Below, one piece after another: positions 1 through 8,699 of a stretch of DNA of 18,234 nt (position 1 is its first letter; each line of letters starts with the position of its first letter). This stretch comes from Isohypsibius dastychi (lineage: Eukaryota; Tardigrada; Eutardigrada; Parachela; Isohypsibiidae). The translations under genes and the position numbers were made by a program. The notes beneath the pieces are model-generated. The model was not told the DNA's origin. It saw only the letters and a list, made by a program, of their open reading frames with translations, and made no database searches. The stretch is taken from positions 1 to 18,234 of the forward strand of contig JAQIWT010000552.1 in the NCBI GenBank assembly GCA_034696485.1, written 5' to 3'.

Positions 1-5
1 ATTGC

Positions 6-32
6 TATCATATTGAAAATTTCAATATGATA
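6..32. repeat. Perfect short palindrome, 13-nt arms
   Basis: Positions 6-18 and 20-32 are exact reverse complements around a single central A. The palindrome sits in an AT-rich stretch (1-95) with several copies of the word ATCATAT. It could be a hairpin, a fragment of a terminal inverted repeat, or chance within AT-rich DNA. No protein-coding signal overlaps it. Confidence 0.6.
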
Positions 33-88
33 TCGCCGAAATATTGTTATCATATCAATATCATATCTATCATATTGTGCCATCACTA

Positions 89-320
89 ATCTTGAAGCTG
101 ATGACATTACCAATAACCCTGTGATGGGTTAAAAAAACGTTCAAATAGTCAACTTGGAATCTGTTTGAGAACATCAAGTGATGAAACCGGTTGACATCTC
201 TGACATACTCAAATTTTGTTAGGTTTTGACGAAGAGCAAAGCGACCGTAGAGGCAGTTCATGAGCAGCTTAGTAATCAAACGCATCACAGGGTTATCGGT
301 GATGTCATCAGCTTCAAGAT
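89..320. repeat. 38-bp inverted repeat (89-126 versus 283-320)
   Basis: The 38 bases at 89-126 match the reverse complement of 283-320 with two mismatches. The right arm lies inside the DNA polymerase B reading frame (minus strand), over the codons for the residues DDITDNPVM. The left arm is an inverted second copy of that segment lying beyond the polymerase homology. The recognisable polymerase therefore ends near 127, and a snap-back inversion or fold-back duplication probably produced the break. The shared peptide THHRVIG read from both arms shows the same duplication. Confidence 0.85.
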
Positions 321-540
321 GAACACCGCTACATCTCAAAGAATCCAGGTATTTCCGACGCAGCTCATCCGTGACACACAACATGCACGTCCAGCACAGT
401 CGTTACATTGATACGCAAGCCCAAGTGAATTCACGTTCCGGATGATGTAGCTGTTTGATCGAGTTTCTGCATGTGGTGAAACTTTTATGTGCAGAATCAA
501 GTTTGCTGCATTTTCATTCAAAAATTTCTCGATATACACA
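127..540 (-). pseudogene. DNA polymerase B (protein-primed, Polinton/adintovirus-like) fragment
   Basis: This is a fragment of a family-B DNA polymerase, the enzyme that copies protein-primed linear DNAs such as Polinton/Maverick elements and related viruses. The minus-strand frame from 384 downward carries the segment before motif B (LRRKYLDSL, then GVHLEADDITDNPVMR) followed by motif B itself, KLLMNCLYGRF. The family consensus there is K-x3-NS-x-YG-[KR]-F, and the NLTKFEYVRD-type continuation also fits. A second minus frame (about 540-385) may hold upstream sequence after a frameshift, but I could not align it. The exonuclease domain and the polymerase A and C motifs are absent. The 3' side is cut by the inverted repeat at 89-126. 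Family assignment is good, element type less certain, and the fragment cannot be functional. Confidence 0.7.
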
Positions 541-634
541 CCTTTTTTAACGGTAACGGCCGAATAGCGCGTTTGTTGATTGGCTATTTCTTGCTCCCTT
601 ACACTTTTGTCCCGTTGATTTTCTTTTAATATAA

Positions 635-1460
635 TTACTCGCTGACTGAAACATTGATCGACGACCAATCACAAACACGAAATTGGTTGTCAGAATAATT
701 AACGTGTAATCTGTTCTCTTCATAAACTTTGATCTCTTCGCTGCTTGATCTTTGATAAACATAAATCTGATTAAGTGCAAGTATCGCACCTTTGATTGCA
801 CATTCAACATTCTTAACTTTGGAACCCAGAGAGCGATTATTTAATAGTTCGGGAACGATTACAGTCTGATATTCTAGGAATTCTCTATCATGAGCTTGTT
901 CAAGATGCTGAAGGTATTGTCGTGTTACTTTTCCAGATTCCTCGGGTCGCGCTCTGTCAGTGAGTCTCAGATGACATGTTTGTGCAGTTGAGCGAAGATG
1001 AATGGATATCGAATCGGTTGCCTGGAACCAGTGATTACCTTGTGTATTATACTCGGTGAGAACCTGCGGATCCGAGGGAGACAAAAAGCATTTGTTGTGG
1101 CTGAGCCTGGCGAAAACGTTGACGGAGGATCTTGGACTACGCTCCCAGATATGAATTCTACCAGTTTTTGGAATCAAGACATCCCTCCCGAATGGTGGAC
1201 CTGAAATGACTGTAGGCTGAGGTACGTCCTCAGTGAATGTGTCCAAAACAGCCATTTGGAGATCGAAACATCCGGCACTAGAATTCTCATGAAATCTTTG
1301 TTATAAATTTTGTCCACGCCAGTTGCACCATTTTTCTACTGGCTCCTCGTGAAACACCCAGTTACTATGACGTGATTTCAGTTCACGCATTAGCGATGAT
1401 TTACCACAAGCAACATTCCCTTTCGAGAAACACGTTAAGGCAATTCTCCATTTTCTTCAT
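635..1460 (-). pseudogene. Deoxynucleoside kinase (dNK/TK2 family) pseudogene
   Basis: Deoxynucleoside kinases phosphorylate deoxynucleosides in the salvage pathway that supplies dNTPs. On the minus strand a start at 1460 leads into a hydrophobic strand (LNVFLE) and then, after a one-base frameshift near 1420-1426, the P-loop GNVACGKSS (1420 downward). Next comes EEPVEKW, matching the conserved EPVEKW block, and an in-frame TAA at 1303-1301. After that one frame stays open to 635. It contains the ERS motif (about residue 38 counted from 1255), a VFAR segment, IHLR, the lid-like RARPEES and then YLQHLEQAHDREFLE, in the family order. Residues beyond about 130 of that frame do not look like a normal C-terminus. 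There are no introns, which would suit a viral or element-borne gene or a retrocopy. The frameshift and stop make it a pseudogene unless the assembly is wrong. Confidence 0.75.
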
Positions 1461-1612
1461 TTACAAATTCGACCACAGCAAGAACGAATCTCAAAGTGAA
1501 ACAAAAGCCAGAACTGTGACAAGATTCAAAAAGTCATCGGTTGTTTACAAAAATGAAACTTTACAGTAAATCACATCTGTACAAAAGTTGCTCTAATCGC
1601 GAACACTATCTC

Positions 1613-2116
1613 ATGGCTCGTAATGATACACGAAAAAAGAAGCGCACAACCAAGGTAAAAAGATCGGAATCGTATGAAAGCACTTCTTGAGTTTGTTAAC
1701 AAAATAAAACCGTCCACTGTGTCACTTGAACTGGATCTCACATTTTTACGGCTTGTAGCGGAACGGCTTGACCAACTTGGAACGTTTCCGCGAATGTACC
1801 CGTGGGTACCCAGTTGGGCGAACGGATAAGCCGGAACCAGAATGAATTGTATAAAAACTGGATATTACACATTTTTGGAAAACTCACTGTTGTCGTTAGG
1901 TGGAATATTCTGGTAGATCTGAGCGTTCCAAACTATTGGACTGACGACGGCAAAAATAACATTCGCATCTATGGATTGTGAATATTATCACTAGTTACAC
2001 TACCAATTTCGGAAGCTGATTACCTAGAACGATTTCAGTCATTGCTGCAGCTTCGACCGGAGGATTCGCTTCATCAACAGCTGAGAAAATATTCGTTGAT
2101 AAGGAGAATATGGTAG
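1613..2116 (+). pseudogene. Unidentified decayed plus-strand reading frame
   Basis: Three consecutive plus-strand frames read like protein but are broken. 1613-1690 is very basic at its start (MARNDTRKKKRTTKVKRSE). 1674-1829 begins MKALLEFVNKIKPSTVSLEL and ends at TAA. A third frame from about 1816 runs through NELYKNWILHIFGKLTVVV and NYWTDDGKNNIRIYG, crosses a TGA at 1979-1981 and continues to TAG at 2114-2116 (YLERFQSLLQLRPEDSLHQQ). The composition and the frame-to-frame continuity suggest one former gene of at least 160 codons. I do not recognise the family. It is transcribed away from the kinase pseudogene and could belong to the same element. Confidence 0.35.
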
Positions 2117-2149
2117 TGATAGGAAAATACCTTCATCGTTGCCGGGCTG

Positions 2150-3871
2150 TTAATCTTCGGCTGCTTGAAAAACAATATATGACCAGTTACCGAAACGCAT
2201 TGTATATTAATTTATTGATACCTTGCTCGTTTGGAACGTAACCAGCAGTGTCGAATCCGGCTGGGAGCTCTGCGAAGCATCTAGTCAACTAAATCATCGT
2301 TATTTTCCGATCATTTATTCACCTGGAATATTCGCGAATGGAAACGTTTCCGGTGCTGGAGCATCGGGCATTCGCAGCGCCGCAACTTCATCCGTGTTAG
2401 AAAACCGTTCAAACTTGCAACCGTTATACTTGTGGAAGTTACCGTTCACCATCTCGATTACAACTTCGGCTGGAGCAGCCACAGATCACAAGATTCAATT
2501 GATTGTTTTTTTCACGTTATTTTTAGTATCTGGATTGAATGGCTCGTTGTAGATGTGCTGACGATTAATCTCTCCGGGAAGATTCTCTGAGAAGTAGTTT
2601 TCATTGTTAATCCCGAGATATGCTGCCTCGCCTAATCCCGAGATACGCTGCCTCGCCTACAACTGACTGCGCTGGAACTACATTTCAGCATTGGTAACTA
2701 CAGAAATCTACCACTTGTACTCAAGAAAACCTAACCTAGCGGTGGGAAGTCGTCGACGTGCTGAGCGATGGGCTGAAGTTCTATCCCAAGTGGAGATGGC
2801 GATCTTTCACGATCGGCGAGTTGGTTTCCAGGACCCTTTGGAGGATATTCATTACATTTGACGAACAAAAGATTCATCAGTACCTTAGGCGTGGGCGGAT
2901 CATGGCTGCAAAACAGAACTAAAAGCGCTCCAAGCACTGTACAGACCAGAATTGCCGTACACAACCGCACAATCTGATCAGTGTTCTCCACAAGTAACAC
3001 GATTTTCTGTGGTGGCGCTGTACACGGCGGGCACACGTCAATAACTACAGAAGTGCTATATTAGTGTATTTCTTCAAGTTGGTAATAACTACATACCCAA
3101 GCATGTACGCGAATCAGCAGTCAGAGATGTCGGTTTATCTGAGCTCGTCGGGACACTCGCGGGAACTTGTGGTTGGAGTGCTAGTGGTTGGAGCATCGGT
3201 CACAGTTGGCACGAAAGTGGTCGCAGTGATTGTCACTGAACACGAGGTCTTAGTTAATTGAAATGAACATATTTTCTAGTATTTTTACCGGGTGGAGTGA
3301 CTGTTTCGGGCACTCTCGCGGTCGTCGTAGTGATTCTAACTAAACTTTCGATATTTTTGGTTAAGAACTGGTGCACGCGATCTTGGATTGATATCTACTA
3401 GTTGGCTGGATGGTCGCAATTGGAGGTCTGGTCACTGAAAAACACGGAATTTCAATCCTTAACGAGTAAAAATATACCATTATCACTTGGTGGCGATGTC
3501 TGGATGATCGTCGGAGTTGTTGGTTGAACTGGCTGGAGACACTCCTTATACACAATCAAACCAGCGAACCCAAGGCCAGCCACCTGATGACACGGAATTC
3601 GATTCCCACTCAAGATCAACTTCTTCAGCTTGAGAAACATGATTGAGAGCGGGTAAGTGGGGGCAGACTTAATTCGGTTGTCAGACACATCAAGGATTAG
3701 GATGTTGGGATAGATGTCATTCTTCACAAACGGCCAGTCATCGTGCTTGCCATGCGAACAATCCATACGACCTGGTGCATCTAGCGGATCGCACGCACAC
3801 GCCTCATCACAGTCTTTCTCAACGAAACAGCAGGCAAAACAGACGGCAAAGAGCAGCAGAATGAACTTCAT
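2150..3871 (-). CDS. Leucine-rich-repeat single-pass membrane receptor, 9-exon model
   Basis: Proposed exons on the minus strand: 3871-3478, 3434-3399, 3339-3289, 3235-3167, 3044-2736, 2631-2516, 2452-2323, 2269-2222 and 2160-2150. Together they make 1164 nt (387 codons plus stop). All introns are GT..AG (mostly 43-79 or so nt, two slightly over 100 nt) and the phases agree throughout. The start at 3871 gives a signal peptide (MKFILLLFAVCFACC); an in-frame upstream ATG at 3940 is less likely. A Cys cluster (DCDEACACD) resembles an LRR N-cap. Two LRR units follow (ILILDVSDNRI, LKKLILSGNRI), then a Thr/Pro-rich stalk built from the small exons. One membrane helix follows (LCTAILVCTVLGALLVLF), then a cytoplasmic tail with Tyr motifs (AYLGI, NENYF, IYNEPF). 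The exon 6/7 junction is the weakest: a better-looking acceptor at 2470-2471 would break the frame. The ligand is unknown; a sensing or adhesion role is inferred from the layout only. Confidence 0.65.
2608..2657. repeat. 25-bp tandem duplication spanning a splice acceptor
   Basis: The 25-base unit at 2608-2632 is repeated at 2633-2657 with one mismatch (T/C). On the minus strand each copy brings an AG directly before GCGAGG, giving two candidate acceptors for the LRR receptor gene: AG at 2658-2657 (upstream, preceded by TTGT) and AG at 2633-2632 (downstream). Only the downstream acceptor keeps the cytoplasmic-tail frame open. The upstream one adds 25 nt and reaches a stop within about 17 codons. 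Confidence 0.85.
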
Positions 3872-4396
3872 CTTCGCATCTTCGCTACTGCAAGAACACA
3901 ACAGATTGGTAAAGCGGCAAATATTTTGTTTCGAATTCAAAATTTATTCATGAGGGTATTTTATTCTCAATATGAAGAAATCAGTCTGTGCGAAATTCGT
4001 TACACGTAGAGCGTTTAAATAGGTTCGAGTTGCAGGCCGAACGTAAACAAAACCATTCTTTGCGCAGCCTTAATAAACCTAATCTAATCGCGTCAATTTC
4101 ATCAGGTTTAGAAAAGAAAATCTGTTGCGTTCGAAGTCTGGACCATCGGATCCCTACCATCCTTAACCCCTAACTTTATTTGCGTTACTGACGCTCGTGT
4201 GTCTATGACGTCATGATTGTTCCCAGAAGACTGAGTTATCAGTTCGGGTGCTCGCAGCTTACGATGGGGACTTGAATAATATCATAAAACAGCAAGAAAA
4301 CAACAAAGAACATGAAAAAACCAAACAAAACCACACACCACACACAACTGAGCGCACTTGCGTTCGTTCAAAGTTTCACCTAACGCGACCCACCAA
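3872..4396. other. Intergenic region between two divergent genes
   Basis: This stretch separates the minus-strand LRR receptor from the plus-strand unidentified gene and would hold both promoters. A TATA-like ATTTAAA lies near 4013-4020 and an exact CRE-type palindrome at 4206-4213. An A-rich stretch follows at about 4280-4340. The short open frames here have no recognisable protein features and I do not call them genes. Confidence 0.4.
4206..4213. promoter_or_regulatory. Candidate CRE/ATF site TGACGTCA
   Basis: An exact 8-bp palindrome, TGACGTCA, is the consensus site for CREB/ATF bZIP factors. It sits about 190 bp upstream of the proposed start of the plus-strand gene and about 335 bp upstream of the LRR gene start, so it could serve either. 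An 8-mer can arise by chance, so this is a suggestion from sequence and position only. Confidence 0.3.
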
Positions 4397-5744
4397 ATGG
4401 TGTTTAGCGCTTTTCAAAGGTAGGTTTTGTCGAAGGGAATGAGGGCAGGAGCAAAGCTGGTGGGAATCTCACGGTAAAACTTCCTGAAAAATTTTCCGAG
4501 AACTGTGTGAAGCGACTGGTGAAACGGCGTTTGAGATCAGCTGCCATATGGGCGTTACTGGCCCCGCTTTGCTAGTGCTCACTTTGTTTTGGGTTTTTGC
4601 ATCTGCATGAGACTTTTGTAATTTTTGATTTCTTCGCTGACCTGATCGCTATTTTTTTGAGGTTATTAAATTGGATGTGATTTGAAAATTATCCTGTTGT
4701 GAAACGAGGAAAATATTCGCCTCATGTCATCGTAAAGAAGCTTCAACAACGTTGGCTTTGTTGACAGATTTATACCGGACCAAAGGAATCACCTCGATAT
4801 TTTCCGGAATTGATCTGAGGATATCCAAGATAGCATTCGTTTATTATTTGTGAAATTACTCATCGGTATTTTTTTGCTTCAGCCAGAAATATGAAATGAA
4901 AACGCTGATGCAAGCTTGGTCGTCTGACATGGAGCAGCTTTTTAGTTCACCGGAAATGATTCTTGACAATCTCGATTGTACTCGTGAGGAATACATCGAC
5001 CTTATTTGCGATGAAGAAAAGGGGATTGAACTGCACAGTTTTACTTGATCGATATTGTTTGTGTGGTTTCCAGGTTTGTTGGGTATCCCCATCGAAAATG
5101 GAAGGATCGAGGCGCTTCATGGTTTATTTCAATCGCTCCGGTATTGATTATATTGATGATTGCCAGTTTTGTCTGCTTTCGCTTCAGTTAACTTTAGTTA
5201 ACAGCAGATTTTGGTACTGGTTCAGTTGGATATGGATAGTGTGCAGCAGTGGAAACAGAAATCTTCTGGATTTGCTAGGATGGGAATTGAAGGCAGCTCG
5301 CGATCCAGCCTGGCATCAAAAGATCAAAAAGACCCCGAAACTCAGATGGGGATCGCTCCCCAATCAGTGAATTGAATTGTTCAAATTAGTAAGTTGAATT
5401 GTTGAGCTAAATTCTCTAAATTCTCTCGGTTTTGCTCGTTCTAAATTTGCCTTACATTCTCTTAGAAACTGATTGATATCGCGTTCAGGATTGTTTGGGA
5501 AATTTATTCTGAATCATTTCTCAGCTCATGCGGATCGCCTAATAGAGAATTTGCACTGTCGATAAGTCATGAAAGACGCAGCGAAAAGGAAGCCAGTTCT
5601 TATTCGTTTGAAAATACAGGAATAAGAAGGGAGCACCGAGCCATTGAGAAAGAATATGACGCAGTGGATATTTCAGATTTTAAGATATATATCGCTCTTC
5701 CGTTTCAAGATTGTCATTCTAAACCAGAGTTTTTATTTCAATGA
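4397..5744 (+). CDS. Unidentified multi-exon gene with tiny introns
   Basis: Exon-like segments with fitting phases: 4397-4419 (start MVFSAFQ), 4449-about 4572 (GGNLTVKLPEKFSENC), about 4686-4849, 4883-5037, 5074-5140, an uncertain exon about 5205/5241-5388, and 5525-5744 ending in TGA. Supported introns are 4420-4448 (29 nt), 4850-4882 (33), 5038-5073 (36), 5141-about 5204/5240, and 5389-5524 (136, donor TA|GTAAGT). The fourth segment has LYRTKGITSIFSGIDLR followed by FVYYFQKYE, which weakly recalls the last repeat of a mitochondrial carrier-fold protein, but no full signature motif is present. Later exons are acidic and then basic (KRSKRPRN, a possible nuclear signal). Frames around 5200-5390 do not join cleanly, so the model is incomplete there. 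I do not assign a function. Confidence 0.4.
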
Positions 5745-5820
5745 ATTCGGTTTGGGATTTCATGAATTTTCATTCTAAGCGTACCATAGGAGTTTGATTT
5801 AAATCATTTTATTTGAAGGG

Positions 5821-5890
5821 GTCGGGCCCCCAGCTTCCGGTTTCCGGAACCTGGGACGCTTCTGGAATTCCAGAATCCGTTCCAGATCTG
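5821..5890. repeat. Palindrome-rich GGAACC/GAATTCCAG block
   Basis: This block is full of short self-complementary words (TTCCGG..CCGGAA, GGAATTCC, GGAAC/GTTCC). Its 14-mer GAATTCCAGAATCC recurs near 17370-17385, at the edge of the CpG-rich palindromic block by the LINE. It may therefore be a diverged copy of the same dispersed repeat. It lies just upstream of the retrotransposon fragment. Confidence 0.4.
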
Positions 5891-5993
5891 CATTTCTCGA
5901 CTGCTGTAGTCTAACACCACAATCAATGCCAACAATCACGTTGGTCGTCGACACCTCGTTCACCTTTAAACTAGTGACCGTAGGTAAAGAGAA

Positions 5994-6901
5994 TTGCATC
6001 CAATATGTTTTGCATCTACTTCTCTGGGTGTGCTCTCTTGTATCATTCTGGTAAATAACGAGCCATTGTCTGCCATTCTCGACACCGGTGCTGGTATCTC
6101 CCTTGTGAATGCATCATTTCCACCGACATTTAAGATTCCTGTTTATCCATGGGCTAGGCCCATTATTCAGTTGACCGACGGTCGATCACAACCGATCGAT
6201 CAAGCATGCCTGATTATTGTTTGTATTCCTGGTTCAAAAAGTCAAGAAGTGTGCAGCATTGTTTCCGGCTCGCCCAAGCCAATAAGGCTTGGAAATTCTT
6301 ACCTCTCCCGTACTCCTTTTCTGCCAGATTGCTCCCACTTCGAACTCAATAATCCTTACCGACCTGATGAAGAACGGATACGAATACAATTGTTCAGCGG
6401 AAATAGGATTCCTGTACTCCACCCTCGACTGCAATCGTCTATTGATTTCGCAATGGCTTTGGGAGCAGGTGTGCACGACTTTGACTCTCCAGTTGTTGAA
6501 GAATCCACAGATCGGGAAAGCCTGATCAGCGATCCTGATACTGATCCTGCAGCAAGAACCAGCTCGTCGAGTAGGGGCCTCACTCGACTCGATGCTGACG
6601 TAGTTCCTGAGAGGATTTCTGTTGTACCAGATGAAGTTCTTGGCTAAGAATCATGTGACCCTTGCGGTCAAACGTCCATCTCGAATTTACTTCCTTCCGT
6701 TACAGATGTTCCGAATTTCTCCGTAATCACCTTTCCGAAATCTCTTCTCGAAGATGATGACAATCCTGTTTTCGTCTCGATTCGAGAAGCTATCGCTCCG
6801 ACAACCGATGGAGGGTTCGTGGGTCAACTTGTTCTGGGCAGAGAGATGAATCCCGCACAGAAAGAGAAATGACCACACTTCTTCTAAAATACAAAATGTA
6901 A
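5994..6901 (+). pseudogene. Truncated LTR-retrotransposon: protease plus start of reverse transcriptase
   Basis: The frame 5994-6647 encodes a retropepsin-like aspartic protease: AILDTGAGISLVNASF with the catalytic D codon at about 6081, then a flap-like segment with TDGRSQPIDQACLIIV. The protease would cut the element's Gag-Pol polyprotein. A Ser/Asp-rich linker follows. After the TAA at 6645-6647 the same frame continues for 74 codons to TGA at 6870-6872 (EMNPAQKEK). A one-frame shift then gives MTTLLLKYK, the typical helix just ahead of the reverse transcriptase in Ty3/gypsy POL. Nothing recognisable follows, so the piece is truncated before the polymerase. No LTR or gag was found on either side. 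It lies opposite in orientation to the gypsy element at 10830-14564 and differs from it in its protease motif. Confidence 0.7.
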
Positions 6902-6995
6902 TTTGTAGTGACGTTATAGAACAAAACCGTTCACTTTAGCAACCTAGGTATCATTTCTTGAGTGCTCACTGCACCAACTAGTCACGTGAGCATTA

Positions 6996-7374
6996 TCATG
7001 GCCAAATGAGCCGATTGAGTAAGTTGCCAACATTCATTGACTTTCCGTTTGTTGGATACAGTGGCTCTAGTCCTGAATTGTGCAATCTCCGCGGCTGAGT
7101 GGAACAATGCGGACATGAACGATTGTTGGATACACTTTTGAAACAACAGATAAAGTCATACAAATGCCCGTTGACACACACCTCGCACACTTCTACTTTC
7201 AATAACTTCGGTGTCAGGCAGCAGATGTAGATGCAAATATGACAGAACAGGATTCATGGTCACGGCAAAGCTCATTGGTTGTGAGTTGTGGCTTTTAGCC
7301 GCAGATCCACGTTTGATCTTCTTGGAATATTTCACACCGCAAACGTCACAAAACTTTGAGAAGTTACCGATCAA
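6996..7374 (-). pseudogene. Cys-rich zinc-binding-like reading frames, unidentified
   Basis: Two overlapping minus-strand frames read as one broken or spliced protein. The first (7374 downward) starts MIGNFSKFCDVCGVKYSKK. The second (7202 downward) has VEVCEVCVNGHLYDFICC and then RSCPHCS. The C-x2-C pairs, the intervening His and the CPHC resemble a zinc ribbon or degenerate RING-type finger. Moving from one frame to the other near 7205-7160 would need a frameshift or splice I could not place confidently. No family is recognised. It may belong with the segments at 7649-8685 on the same strand. Confidence 0.25.
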
Positions 7375-7946
7375 TAGAACGTTGACCCACTGAGTCCGCT
7401 GCTTCCCAGTTTATGCAGTGGATTCGTCGGTTTTCCAGTCAACACCGGCTGGACCCTCGTTCAATCTCTGCCTGTCAACTACACGTGGTTCAGTCGCTGA
7501 AGTGATATCCGGCAAAGAGGCTCTCTGAATTGACAAGAATTTGACTCAGCGCGGGGCAACTCTGGTTCTTGAACGGTGGCAAAACATTGATCCCCACAGT
7601 GCGGGTGATTTATGTTTCAACGGGCATTTTGGTAGTTGCTTCTTGCGCTTAACTGGTGGCAGTGGCTAGTTGAAGCTTCATCGCCACGTGCTGTGATGGT
7701 AACTGATCAGTGATTGTTATTTGGTCCTTTTTCCGGTTTTGCCGCTGTAGTTCCTTGGAGGCCTCACTGTTAAGCAACCCGAGATCATTAGTAATGGCTG
7801 GTAGCTTTTCTGTTTCTCACGCTCTTTGGCCGTTACGCTGTCCGGCCGGGGGCAGTGTGCCAAAGCAGATCCGGCGTGTTGATGGGCAAACAAGGATGGT
7901 CCAGCAAAGGAGTATGAAGAGTCTGTTCATTTCACTCCGGTTGCAC
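7375..7946. other. Unassigned stretch with one open minus-strand segment
   Basis: On the minus strand 7816-7649 is an open, hydrophilic segment (EKLPAITNDLGLLNSEASK ending in a TAA stop) that looks coding but has no recognisable motif. It follows another open frame (DSVTAKEREKQKSYQP) across the same bases. It could be an exon of a gene continuing from 8685 toward 6996, but the junctions are not resolved. Nothing convincing was seen on the plus strand. Confidence 0.2.
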
Positions 7947-8685
7947 TCATGAAAAGTCAAAACATGAGGTGTTTGCCCAGGCAGGCAAGTAGTTTGGATG
8001 AAATGGAACATAACCATGGTGGACTGATTTGCTGGTCGAAACGATCCAGGACCTTGGAATAACAAAGAAGTTTCTCACGCTAAGGCATTTCATTACTGTT
8101 TCACTGCTACCATTCAGTTCAGCCAGAAGATTCTCCATAAGTTTCTGCTGTTCATCGAACATGACAACTGTAACGAGAGAATGAATTGTGAGCGATAAAT
8201 ATCGATTCTATGTTACCAGTAGAGTCGGCCAGCTCTATATCGACATGTGAATTCATTTTCTTGTTGACGGCGAATGTTTCCAGGATGCAGACTCGTTTCT
8301 CTTTCGGTGCGTCTTAATCTTCAAGGAAGAAAAAATTAATATCCCAGTGCGTCAGTTTGCGAAATCACTGAGCTAACTTCTGGTTTTGGCTGGTGCTCTT
8401 GAGATTCTGTTCTTCGGCAGCTTGCAATGTAGAACATTCCATGAGCAAATTATCGACTGGAGTTGAGTGTTTCCGATCGATAAAAAAAACTTTCTCCTCG
8501 TCAGTTTCACAACCGTCAAACTCACTGCCAGACAGGATGGCCATATCGATTATACGGATTCTTCCCTGAATGTGGTTATTCATCACATCAAGTCTATTCA
8601 CTTTGTATGAATTGACAACCAGATATTTGTGGTACTGTATAACAGCGATTCGGTGGTGAGGCACGCGAAGAAAATTATCTTGCAT
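7947..8685 (-). CDS. Possible OB-fold (RPA-like) single-strand DNA-binding protein
   Basis: The first open segment (8685-8365) starts MQDNFLRVPHHR and is rich in beta-strand-like runs (KYLVVNSYKVNRLDV, GRIRIIDM), then becomes acidic and low-complexity. A second segment (8313-8217, with VCILETFAVNKKM and HVDIELADST) joins cleanly across a 49-nt GT..AG intron (8216-8168) to VVMFDEQQKLMENLLAEL. The ADST..FDEQ..KL pattern resembles the OB folds of replication protein A large subunits, where a D-x-T turn precedes an LFDE strand and a helix. The expected upstream zinc ribbon is not visible and the join between the first two segments is unresolved. It is divergently placed from the Pif1 helicase, with about 15-30 bp between them. 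Helitron elements sometimes pair these two activities. Function is inferred, not shown. Confidence 0.3.
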
Positions 8686-8699
8686 CTAAATGAACGTTT

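Noticed and set aside
2223-2552. 109-codon plus-strand frame
   Set aside because: It lies antisense to tail exons of the LRR receptor gene, whose splice phases and composition are better supported.
4963-5370. 135-codon plus-strand frame taken as a single-exon gene
   Set aside because: It crosses proposed introns and mixes frames of the multi-exon gene; splice-site and phase evidence favours the spliced reading.
5799-5999. Minus-strand frame with a Val/Ile-rich start
   Set aside because: It covers the palindrome-rich block and the 5' edge of the plus-strand retrotransposon fragment; no motif and no neighbour support it.
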